From the NCBI GenBank assembly GCA_047967505.1, contig CM106539.1: DNA of 64,000 nt. One strand, 5' to 3'. Of the stretch, positions 36,660 to 46,610 are shown piece by piece (position 1 is the first letter of the stretch; each line of letters opens with the position of its first letter). The notes under the pieces are model-generated. The model was not told the DNA's origin. It ran no database searches and was given only the letters and a program-made list of their open reading frames with translations. The DNA comes from Dipteris shenzhenensis (taxonomy: Eukaryota; Polypodiophyta; Polypodiopsida; Gleicheniales). Made by a program: the position numbers and the translations under genes.

Positions 36660-38735
36660 ATTGGTAGGTGGCCCCCTGTGTAAGAGGAGTTTCCATTGGG
36701 AGCTTCCCTCATCAATGCCCACTTGATGCCTCAATATCGCATTGTCCCACAAAAATCGTGTTAAGGGGGGGGCACTACTATGTCATTGGCCTACTAAGCT
36801 TAATCCAATTTTTTAAGACCCTAATCCAAGATGCCCTTTCTGAGTCTAAAATTCCCCTAATGCATCATTTCCTAATTCCTAAAGATTAGGAAAGACGCCC
36901 TTTTGAGACCCCTTTTCTCTCCCAATGCTTACCTCAACATCTTATCTTGAACACATTTACCACTCACTCCCAATAGATTTGATCATGAATGGAAAATTAT
37001 ATTTGCTTCTTGAGCTACATATTAGACGGTTCAACTAGCTTCAAACTTGGTAGGAACAAGTTGATTTAATTATTGAAGTAAGTAGGAACAAGGGTAAAAT
37101 GCAACTTCTTTCATAGAATGTATAAGAGGAATAGCTTAGATGAGGTTTTTGTATGGCTCTTATTTGTATTGACTGAGGAACTTCTATTACATCCACAATG
37201 ACTAATTTGCAGTTGGAAATGTCATGGAACGTTGACATTTGAACCCCTAAATGCAAATACTAGAACATATAACTTACCTGGCTAACAAGTTCTTTTTTGC
37301 TTAAGTAGGATAGCCTAAAGCTATCCTTTCACTGTCACGACTATAAGTTATTAACCAAACTCATGAACTAAAAGTTTTGAAAGAATGAGCTGTTTCAAAA
37401 GATAAGTTCCACTACAAATTTTAACCCTCAAATGCAAATACCACACCCTAAATTACCTAGGACAGTCTAAAGCTATTCTTTCAGTGTCACTTCACTATAG
37501 ACTATATACTCACTAACCAAACTAATTAATTGATTTAAGGAATAGGCGAGAATTTGGTAAATTTTCAAAGGTTGTGAACTTATACATGACTTTCAAAAGA
37601 TAAGTTTCATTCTTTGTCCAAGATGAGCTTCATAAGCTTCTTTCTTGATGATTATAATTGTGAGACTTCATTATAAGAGTATACTTCATGAAGGTTACAA
37701 GGGCATGCAGCTAATCAAATAGTGAATGCTTTTAGATTTAAAAATGTTGAATATTGAGACATACATATTTAATTACAATCTTTAAACCAAAGAGCTTCAT
37801 ACATTCTATTGCAAACTATTTTGTGAAAAAAGGCAAAGAGGCATGTACTCGTTCGTACAACTCCCAATATGGAGGACACTTTAGCAAAAAAAATAGCAAC
37901 AAAAAAATCAGATCGATACTTCAAGGAGACTTCAAGCTTGTACCTCAAAGATTTTAAACAAGAGACGTGAAACCTGGAATGCTCATGGAGGGCTCATGGA
38001 CACTAAATCATAGAACATAAGTGAGATAAGAGCAATTTTCAAGAAGACTTAGTGGAAACTTGAAAGCAAGTTCAAAGAAGGAATAACCTTTGTAGCATCC
38101 AATCTTCACTCTTAAGGCACGAGGGTAAAGGTGTTGTATCAAGCTCTCCATTCACCATTTTTCGATTAAACAATGCCCTAAGTATTGGCCCTCATGTGAC
38201 CTAAGCATTGGCTCTCATAGTTTTCTATTCCATAAATTTTTTGGAAGTTTTAAATTCAAAATTACCTCCCTATAATGACTGTGATACCTTCGAATTTAAG
38301 GTCCGAAGTCATGGAGGCCATTTCCGCATGGACTAGACAAAAAATTTCAGTTTGCACATTGAAAATGTTTATTGTGTCGGTCCTTCTAAGATTTTGAATG
38401 GGGTGAAGTGATACTCTTTTTGGATAAGCCTTGGATATTCGTTGTGATGCAGTCACCAGCACAAGATCAACTGATGGGTCTTGTGGGGTTGCGGAATGCA
38501 AGGCGCGAATTGAGCAGTGAGAATAACTTGCCACGAATTTCCACTGAGAACACTTATTTCATTAATTTTGGACTTGTCAATGGATAAATTCATTTTTATA
38601 TATACTTTTGGACTAGTTTTCAGATAAAATTTAAAAAAAACCCAATCTTCAAAGCACATATAAAAACATAAAAACAAGCATTTTTTTATATATTTTTTAA
38701 GGACATTGAACTAAAATTATAAAATTTAACGCAGC
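36660..38735. other. No recognisable gene
   Basis: Only short frames without motifs. It contains the dispersed 25-bp stretch shared with 9386-9410. Confidence 0.5.
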
Positions 38736-38736
38736 C

Positions 38737-38861
38737 TACATAAGTTACATGAAAAAATAAGATTCGGTTGTTGTAAACTCTCTTAATATTTAATGGTGTT
38801 AATAAACACCTTCAAAAGTTAAGCCTGAGATTTTCAAGACTACATAAGTTACATGAAAAAA
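38737..38861. repeat. ~104-bp tandem duplication interrupted by a DNA transposon
   Basis: TACATAAGTTACATGAAAAA starts at 38737 and 38841. The second copy is cut after CATGAAAAAA (38852-38861) and resumes at 39859 (CATGAAAAAATAAGATTC...) to about 39953. So the tandem duplication came first and the element later landed in copy 2. Confidence 0.9.
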
Positions 38862-39858
38862 GGGTGTGATTTTTTGGTGAGCTTTTTGTCATGAGCTTTT
38901 TTTCAATTTTCATGAATATTGCGAGCTTTTCATTCACCTGAGAGAGAGAGAGGGGGGGGGTCATGGAGTGGGGTGGGTTGAAAGTTTGGGTTGTGGTTGC
39001 AGTTAAGAGGAGAGAGGGGGGGCGGGGAGATAAAGGAAAGGGGGAGGGACGGGCGCATGGGTAAGGTGGCATGGAGAAGGGAGGGGAGGGGAGTTGGAAC
39101 ATATATTCATTATCATAGTGGAGAACGTAGAGGGGGAACTTATAAGGTATGCAAAGAGGAGTGCAAGGAGGAGAGAGAGGATGAGGAATATGAAAGTTAT
39201 GTTCATCTACTAAATGTAAAGGGGAAGGGAGAGCATGTGGGAAATTTGTTTATTTTCAAAGTGTATAATTTGACAAATTTGACCTCATATTTGGATTCCT
39301 CGTCGAATTCCGGTCATTTTGAGTACCAACATGACCATATTCTGATAAAAATTGGAAAAATGGTGTTTTTGTCATTTTGGCCTGTTTGGGGCCTGTTTTG
39401 AGTCTGCGCTAGCGCAGACTCAAAACAGGCCCCAAACAGGCCAAAATGACAAAAACACCATTTTTCCAATTTTTATCAGAATATGGTCATGTTGGTACTC
39501 AAAATGACCGGAATTCGACGAGGAATCCAAATATGAGGTCAAAAGTTTCAAATTATACAATTTTAAAATGTACATATCTCTCATAGTTCCTCCCTTCTAC
39601 TTTGAATATGGACATATCTTCCATAATTTTTTGCCTCCTACTGCCACTCATATCCTCCCCCCCCTTGTGCATAGTATACACTCTTCCACCCCTCCCACAT
39701 GCTATGAAAATGAACATATCCTATATTCTCTCCCCCTCTTTCTAACCTCCCCATCTTTCTTATAACAAAAACATGTATGGATTTCTAAAAAAAGCTCGCA
39801 AAAACAAAGGAAATGGTAAAAAAGCTCACATTAAAAAGCTCGCCAAAAGATTTCCCCC
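38862..39858. mobile_element. Non-autonomous Mutator-like foldback element
   Basis: This 997-bp insertion is flanked by an exact 10-bp target duplication, CATGAAAAAA (38852-38861 and 39859-39868). The ends are imperfect inverted repeats of ~63 bp, starting GGGTGTGATTTTTTGGTGAG on the left and GGGGGGAAATCTTTTGGCGA on the right (reverse complement). A 9-11-bp duplication with long inverted repeats fits Mutator-like elements. The middle holds a perfect 2x133-bp palindrome flanked by GA/GGG-rich (left) and CT/CCC-rich (right) arms. No transposase is encoded. Confidence 0.8.
39278..39543. repeat. Perfect 266-bp palindrome (133-bp arms, no spacer)
   Basis: The arms 39278-39410 and 39411-39543 are exact reverse complements, meeting at GCGCT/AGCGC. 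Imperfect pairing continues for about 20 bp on each side. It lies at the centre of the Mutator-like element. Confidence 0.97.
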
Positions 39859-39983
39859 CATGAAAAAATAAGATTCAGTTGTTGTAAACTCTCTTAATAT
39901 TTAATGGTGTTAATAAACACCTTCAAAAGTTAAGCCTGAGATTTTCAAGACTATAGCCATTCAATTTGATGAATTTTCTATTT

Positions 39984-40418
39984 TCAAGTCCTTAGCCTAA
40001 ATTCAACCCATTCAAGAGCTGAGCTCATCTCTTCCTCATCGATGTAGTTAAAATTATAGAAGAGAAGTAAGGATTGATGAATTTTCTCCTTCATAACACT
40101 TTGTTTATTCCGAATGGCTTGTGTTTCCTCGGGGAAAAATCTTCCATAACGATCCACACGTGAAGATATCTCACTTTGAAAGTCTATCAACTCTCTCCTA
40201 TATGACTGCAATTTATCTATTTCCGTAGTAGCCATACTTATTTTTCTTTCCTCTTCCTTCTCTAAGCCCTTCTGACAAGCAAAGTCATCCTTCTCGTACT
40301 GGGTTAATGGAGCTGGATTTTGCTTTCTCTCCTCTCTCTTTCCTTGGTTCTCGGCAATCCATTCTTTGAGGCTGCTAATGGCTTGCTCGACAAAATCGAT
40401 CACCTTAAAAAGATCCAT
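39984..40418 (-). CDS. Hypothetical 144-residue charged protein
   Basis: An open frame from ATG 40418-40416 to a stop at 39984-39986 encodes a Glu/Lys/Gln-rich, probably helical or coiled-coil protein (MDLFKVIDFVEQAISSLKEW, ...EKEEERKISMATTEIDKLQS). I recognise no family. Codon content looks protein-like, unlike the flanking simple repeats. It lies downstream of, and on the same strand as, the Ulp1-like gene end at 41536. It could be a separate gene, a terminal exon, or a transposon-borne open frame. Confidence 0.4.
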   Translation of the reverse strand: MDLFKVIDFVEQAISSLKEWIAENQGKREERKQNPAPLTQYEKDDFACQKGLEKEEERKISMATTEIDKLQSYRRELIDFQSEISSRVDRYGRFFPEETQAIRNKQSVMKEKIHQSLLLFYNFNYIDEEEMSSALEWVEFRLRT

Positions 40419-40429
40419 AATGGCTGCAA

Positions 40430-40860
40430 GATGAAAGGAGTATGCTTGAGAAGAGGAGGTAAGGTTGCGGGCAAGATGGAAGGAGCAAGCTTGAGGAGAG
40501 GACTAAGGTAAGAAGAGTAAAGTGGAAGAAGTGTGGAGAGGAGTAAGGTAAGAAGAGTAAAGTGGAAGAAGTTTTTGCTACGGGTGAGATATAGAAGACG
40601 AACGAGGTGAGGAAGGTAACGAGAGTGAGGAAAGATATAGAAGATGAACGAGGTGAGGAAGGTAACGAGAGTGAGGAAGGTAACTAGAGGAGGTAAGGCA
40701 AGATGAAAGGAGTATGCTTGAGAAGAGGAGGCAAGGCTGCGGGCAAGATGGAAGGAGCAAGCTTGAGGAGAGGAAGGAGCAAGCTTGAGGAGAGGAGTAA
40801 GGTAAGAAGAGCAAAGTGGAAGAAGTGTCTGCTGCGGGTGAGATATAGAAGATGAACGAC
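40430..40860. repeat. Purine-rich diverged tandem repeats
   Basis: Repeated units are AGATGGAAGGAGCAAGCTTG-AGGAGAGGA, AAGTGGAAGAAGTGT and GAGATATAGAAGATGAACGA. Frames across it are low complexity. Confidence 0.85.
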
Positions 40861-40929
40861 TACTAGGAAATTTATAGAACTACAGATGCAAGACCGTAAT
40901 GCGAGATGACTAGATGCAAGATCGTAATG

Positions 40930-41370
40930 CGAGACATTATAAAATAAAATGATGGGATGCAAGACCGTAATGGGAGACATTTGAGACATGTAAGATAGTG
41001 ATAGTACATTGAAATCTATAAAATAAAATGATGGAACACAAGAATGATATAATTAATAGAATCTCATCATGAGATATTCTTTTAATATAATATAAGTTAG
41101 TAATTATTAGAATCTCATCATGAGATATTCTTTTAATATAATATAAGTTAGACTTGCTGTACATAATAAATGATAGATTTTGAGTACATTGAAATCTATA
41201 AAATAAAGTGATGGAACATAAGAATGAATTCTTTTAATATAATATAAGTTAGACTTGCTGTACATAATAAATGATAGATTTTGAGTACATTGAAATCTAT
41301 AAAATAAAGTGATGGAACATAAGAATGATATAATTATTAGATTCTCATCATAAGATATTTATTGTACATA
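40930..41370. repeat. Complex AT-rich tandem repeats
   Basis: GTACATTGAAATCTATAAAA recurs near 41004, 41184 and 41290. AGAATCTCATCATGAGATAT recurs near 41057 and 41111, with TTAGACTTGCTGTACATAAT between copies. Confidence 0.9.
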
Positions 41371-41535
41371 ATAAATTAGACTTTCAAAAAAGTAAAACCT
41401 AATGTATTGTAATGAATAAATATCATAAAATATCCTAATGTATTGCAACATTTAACATAAGTTTTAAAAACACTATCATTAATCAATACAAACAAGATAA
41501 AAATCTTCAAGGACTCATGTTTCTTTCTACATGTT

Positions 41536-42547
41536 TTACAACTGAATAGAGTCTGATGAGTCCTCTTGAGGCTGTGATTCTCTAAGAGTACATTGAGTCT
41601 CTACTTGTGTGGATGGTGTACATTGAGATTCTACTTCTGGTGCAATCGGGATAGACTTAATCTCTTCCTCCTTTACAAGATGTGATGTTGTAGATGCACA
41701 TTGAGTCTCCACTTCTTGTGTAGGAAGAATGCATTGAGTCTCTAATTCAAGTGTAGATTGTAATGCTTCTACTTGAGGCTGTGATACAGAAGGAGACTGA
41801 ATTGTCTCTTCTTTTTCTTTGGCTCCCTCAGGTTCTTCATTGAGTCCATCATGTTGTTTCCCAATGATAGCAGTTAGATAGTGAACAGTCTTAGCCACAA
41901 AATCTTGTAGATCGAGCTTGGTATATGCTTCTATGGAGACATGTTCAAAAATTTCATTGAGATACAACATGAAGTTGTAGGCAATTCTCCACCCACTACT
42001 AAACATGTCTTTTTGCTCCACTGCGAGGCGTGTCTAGAAATTTGGTTGGTCTTGATGCTCCTTGATTTTCATAATCACAGAAACTAACTTGTTTGCAGAC
42101 CTGTCCATCATGACATATGACAAAGTGAATTTGTGTAGTAAATAGTAAGATGCATGTTCATAATGATATGATAAAAGAACACTTACCTAAACACCCCGTG
42201 AAAGCCCGTAATTGAGTTGACAAACCAACAATGGTTGTCATCAAGGTCCCATACTATCAGGCTCCAATGTGAACTACATCACCAATAAAGAGCGATAAGA
42301 TTTATCACAATATTAAGTATTAATTGACACAATATTATAAATAAGAGAGTAAAAGAAAGATTGAGACCATACTTACTTCTCATAGTATGGCATAAAGACA
42401 AGTAGTATGCCATCCAAGTCTAAAGGTTGTAGAATTGAACAAACATCATCTACTGTCTTCTTGGTATCACTAAGTACAGCTGAAAGAAGAGAATCAAGCA
42501 TACAGATGCGATTCTGTACTGATCTAGGAAAATGAGATATAACCGTA
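41536..42547 (-). pseudogene. Second Ulp1/C48-like protease domain, active-site Cys replaced
   Basis: Three exons (42547-42377, 42273-42187, 42100-41536) have GT-AG junctions and join in frame, with the same splice phase as the matching exons of the upstream copy. The His motif is intact (SHWSLIVWD). The Asp position reads Asn (WFVNSI). The Gln-Cys motif reads EQKDMFSSGWR, so the catalytic Cys codon is Ser (AGT, + 41995-41997). An in-frame TAG lies shortly before this (NF, stop, TRLAVEQ). The tail (~140 residues) repeats ETQC/ESQC motifs (VETQCASTT, VESQCTPSTQ) and stops at 41536. It is probably a catalytically dead duplicate, or pseudogene decay. Confidence 0.7.
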
Positions 42548-42629
42548 CTGCAGCAATAAATAAACAAATGTTAGAAGCAGATTGAATCAAATGATTGAAG
42601 TATCAAGCCAAGAGATGTTCATATCAAAC

Positions 42630-43880
42630 CTGAGGATGGCCATCATGACTTTGTCATTAGCCTCTTTCAAAGGGTCGGAGAGGATTGTAACTTCCTCGCT
42701 ACCAAAAGTCAAAACACGAGGTTGCTTGCTAATGATGACCTTAACCTCAGAAGAGCTCCCCATTTCGTCCAATACAGCGGTTACATCAGGACAACTTATG
42801 GGCGTAGCAACCAATGTTTCCTCTGGATGCTCCACCACATTATCAATAAATGCCTTAATGATAGATGACATAAATGCATATAGATGCAAGTCTGTATATG
42901 TGGACAATGAGGTTTCACCGCCTCTCAAATTAAAAATTTGAGCAAGGAGCAAAAAGCAGTTATATCCAACTCTCCACCCACAACTGTGGTCATCATTCTG
43001 CTTCACTGCAGGGCATGTTACATACTCTATTTGATCTTCCAAGTCACCCTCCATTTGCATAAGTGCATCTATAGCACTTACCAACTTTCGAGCAGATCTA
43101 CACATCAAAATAGAAAACATAAATGAATGTGCGCATTGCATAGGATGCATCTCATTGACATAATTATGACACAAGTAGGTTATACTTACTCTGACACACT
43201 GCCATGGATAGATGCTATTGAATTGACAAAGAAGCATTGCTTGGCTAAGATGTCCACAATTACCAAGCTCCAATGCAAGCTGCATTATCAATTAAGAATA
43301 ATTATTATTTGATATAATCCTCCACAATGTAAGAGATAAGCTAGGTAGGGATTGATACTCACTCCTCGTGATATGCGGTAAAGATAACTCGCGCCGCAGT
43401 CAAATCAATAGGTTGCAACCACTTAAAAACATCATCTATGGTCTTCTGCTTATTGCTAAGTACACTAGAAACAAGAGGATCGACCATATATGCACATCTT
43501 TGTATATATAGCGGAAGCTGTTGTAAAACCATACTGCAATAAAAAGAAAAGAATGTTAGTTCATTTGATCCAATGGAAATACAAAAGCATAAAGTCAGTA
43601 AAAAGTTTGTGTCAAACCTGAGGATGGCTATTATAACCTTGTCATTGACCTCTTTCTTGAAGTTTATGAGGATTGAAATGTCCTCTTCATCGAATATAAA
43701 AGTAAGGGGTTGTTCTCGAACTTGAAACCTAACTTGAAATGACTTCTCCATTTGCTGCAATGTATGATTATTTTCTAGAGTCATCCGACGGATAGCCAGA
43801 GCAGCTTTGCTTTCTTGAGATGAGCTTTCTATATTCTCTGCTCCAGCTATGTCCTCCTCATCCTCCTCCTCTCCCTTCTC
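42630..43880 (-). pseudogene. First Ulp1/C48-like protease domain
   Basis: Inferred exons are 43880-43618, 43533-43363, 43279-43190 and 43097-42630. Each intron is GT-AG, and all splice in phase 2 into one open frame. The domain has Ulp1/SUMO-protease-type signatures: His in HWSLVIVD, Asn at the usual Asp position (FFVNSI), and Gln-Cys in KQNDDHSCGWRVGYN (Cys codon + 42980-42982). An acidic linker (EKGEEEDEEDIAG) precedes it. C48 proteases cleave SUMO-like modifiers and occur both in cellular genes and in plant transposons. Exon 4 runs on directly into the duplicated domain. This segment shows no stop, but the gene around it is broken. Confidence 0.7.
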
Positions 43881-43983
43881 CTATAAAAGGATAAAATAAT
43901 TATGAGATTCAAAATTTTAAATTAATTATAAATTTCAAAAGACGTTTAAATGAATAAAGAAAATTAAACATAAGTCTTCATAC

Positions 43984-45737
43984 CTCTACATATCTTCGTG
44001 GTCTTTTTATGTAACCTTCAGAGGCAAGGTCAGTGTCATATCCATCTTCTTCTGCTTCCTTGCTATCGCTAGTGTCCTCACTATTATATCTAGAGCTTTG
44101 ATCATTTTCATCATCTTTCTTGCTCTCATCATACATGATCATCTCTATGTCATCCTCTTCATGTGAGATCGGACCTTTCTTATCAAACTTTATTGTGAGA
44201 GAAGCCACGGTATCAAGGTATTCCAAGCAAGCAGGGCTCTCAATAATATTTACATTGTGTCCTTTTCTGATAAGAGCTTCAAACAGATGTCCCATTCGGC
44301 ACAATGTGACTTCCCATCCGGACGGTAGCAAAAATTCCATCATACTAATTAAAAGATCAGCACTTTTTGCTGACCTTTCATAGTGATTTGTGTTGCGATG
44401 GAGGGGACTTGGAGCTTCATGCTCTTCCAGCAATAGTTGCAATCTCTTTGCATTCCCTCTTATATTGTTTTGTAAGGAGTGATCATTGTAAGGGCTCTTC
44501 ATGCACAAGAAAAAGGTTTCTAGACTCTGTATCTTGAGACCGCATTCTCTCTTGTCCCTTTTTCTTGAGTATATCCCATTGTAAATCTTGAGCTCATTGC
44601 CATATTGTTTTTCTAGGGTAGCAGACATTTGTTCCTTGTCATCTTTATCAGCAAATATGATTATATTACATTGTCCCACTCTACCAATGGTGGTATGTAA
44701 TATTCTATCAAGGAGTTGACGGATGTCATCCGGTGATATTTCATAGACAAAGAAAAGCTGAGGTCTCTCCCAAGCAGTGTCGTCGGACAAAAAATCACTC
44801 AGTGAAACTCCCTTGCACTCAACACTCTTTCCAGACTCTGAAATGATTTCATGTATGAAATAAAAGCCCTTGTTCAAAGTTTTTTCTTTTCTAAGAGTGT
44901 GGTTATTGATGACTTTTTGTGCATATGCATACACATTTTCCGGAATGTCACTTCTCATAGAGGGAGTAATTTCAGATCCATCATCTTCTACCTTCACCCA
45001 TTTATGCGCCCAAGCCTTCTGTTTAGCTGACGGTAAAGCTGATGCCATCTGCCTCACAATGTTATGATCAATTTTACATTGGCTAATTGGAATATTTTTT
45101 TCTCCCAATAAATATTCAATTGCACTCTTTACTGCATCACGCTTGACCTATTGGATGATGCAATCTTCCATGCAATGATCTTTATCCTTTTTGCCAAAAA
45201 ACCATTCTTTGGACATTAATTTCTCTGCAGCAAGACTTGCGTATTTGTCTGGTAGGTTTCTTAAAGGCCTCCACATTCGAGCTATCATCTCTTTTTTCTC
45301 AATCTTCTTTGCCTTCTCTTTAATCAATGATGGATCCTCATATGTAACATCTCCTTTCTCACATGCAAGACACACGTCTTTGATCTGATGAAAAACTTCA
45401 TCACTATGGAAAAGTATGCTTGTCTAGTCTTGATACCTATCCCTTACTATCTTGAAGCTTGTAATCGCCTTTGCTCTTTCCTGCTTTCCCCTTGGTACAA
45501 TGGCACTCAAGCATGTATAGAAGTCAACAAGATTATCCACCTCCACTTTAGTTGTAGTTCTTTTGAGAGTGGTCAAAGGAGAATTAAAAGTTTTCCATAT
45601 GGTCCTAGCTTTGAGCAACATCTCTGAAGTGGAGGTGATTTTTCGTAGTGCATAAATGTCATGATTAAGTCTTTCCGACTCAATCAAATATTTTTTCTCG
45701 TTCTTGAAGATACAGATGCATGTAGAATAGTAGTGAA
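43984..45737 (-). pseudogene. Central part of the split gene; possible degenerate methyltransferase-like region
   Basis: The minus-strand frame runs from the copia target duplication (45737) to a GTATGA donor at 43983, crossing TAG stops at 45426-45424 and 45150-45148. The region near 44650-44800 (LFFVYEISPDD, GQCNIIIFADKD) and near 44200-44420 (HYERSAKSADLLISMMEFLL, GHLFEALIRKGHNVNIIES) follows the order seen in beta-class N4/N6 DNA methyltransferases: a strand, a 'K-xx-LL' helix, then a G-x-x-x-x-A-x-x-x-G strand. I see no DPPY/SPPY motif, and the SAM loop is poor, so this is a weak fold-level guess. The C-terminal ~60 residues are acidic. It joins upstream to 20863-22501 and downstream to the protease exons. 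Confidence 0.5.
45733..45737. repeat. Target-site duplication, left side of split copia (GTGAA)
   Basis: GTGAA directly precedes the 5' LTR and is the complement of TTCAC at 22497-22501. Confidence 0.9.
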
Positions 45738-46034
45738 TGTTGAGATATCAAGCTCTATCCCCGACATATCTCCTGGATGACTATCATTTATGTCACCGCC
45801 TATGTTAGTTGTAGTTGTGGTGTAGTTAGACTACCACGTATGTTTTGGTTTGGGTTCACATATGAACCACGTATTCTAGGTTTTGACATATAGGGTATTT
45901 CCCTCTTCTATTGTATGGTTGTTGTGTGCAAAAGTGAAGAAAGGCTTCACCCTCCAACCTTGTGTCCTCTCTCTCTTGTGTGTTGTGAAGAAAGGTGAAC
46001 TTGAGTCTCCTATCTCTCTCCCTTATTCTTTACA
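45738..46034 (+). repeat. 5' LTR of split copia element
   Basis: 297 bp, TGTTGAGATATC to CTTTACA, with one mismatch to the inverted copy at 22502-22798. It should hold the element's promoter and polyadenylation signals. A CT-rich region and TTGTGTGTTGTG lie near its 3' end. Confidence 0.97.
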
Positions 46035-46047
46035 TGGTATCAGAGCC
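46035..46047 (+). promoter_or_regulatory. Primer-binding site, initiator-Met tRNA type
   Basis: TGGTATCAGAGCC begins directly after the LTR, the standard plant copia minus-strand primer site. A GC-rich leader of about 560 bp follows before the gag start. Confidence 0.95.
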
Positions 46048-46610
46048 TTGTTCGTGGTAAGGAGCTCAAGAAAGCTAGCCAAGTTTCTGGTGTCCTGGTA
46101 AGAGGACCAGTGTAGCTTTCCTATTTCGAGTTTGGGAGCAAATCTCTGCAGGTAGCACAGCCAGAAGTGCAGGAGTGCACTGCTTCAGATTGAGAGGCCC
46201 TTCGCGGTGCGGCGAGAGCGCAGTATATGCTGCGGGGGGGGCGAAGCCCTTGGTGACTTTATTTTTCTGATTTGAGGCCGTTTCGGGGCCCGTTTTGAAG
46301 GCGGGAGTTCTTCGCAGGCACTCAGAAAAAGGCCCTATTTTTGCTGTGCGACCACCGCGCGGCTAGTCGGTGGAAAGGTGCCACAGAAATTGCATCGTAT
46401 GCCTATGTGCAGAGATATTGGGAGTTGCAGATTCATGCCTGTTGCCTGTTGATGCAAAATCGTCACGAGGAAGTGACTGTGTGGTGAAATACCACTTTCG
46501 TCAGTGTTGCAGATCTGCCCCTGTGAGGCTCTTTGCAGAAGTTTTGCTATTTGCCCTTCTGAGGCATTTGCTGTGTTTACAGGTTGCTGTTGCAATTCGT
46601 GATTTGTAAA

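Noticed and set aside
38749-39953. 95-bp target-site duplication around the Mutator-like element
   Set aside because: It is explained by an older 104-bp host tandem duplication. The true target duplication is the 10-bp CATGAAAAAA.
20863-45426. Stops in the split gene as RNA-editing sites (stop to sense)
   Set aside because: U-to-C editing is known from organelle transcripts of some land plants, not nuclear genes. Frameshifts are also present, so pseudogene decay is the simpler reading.
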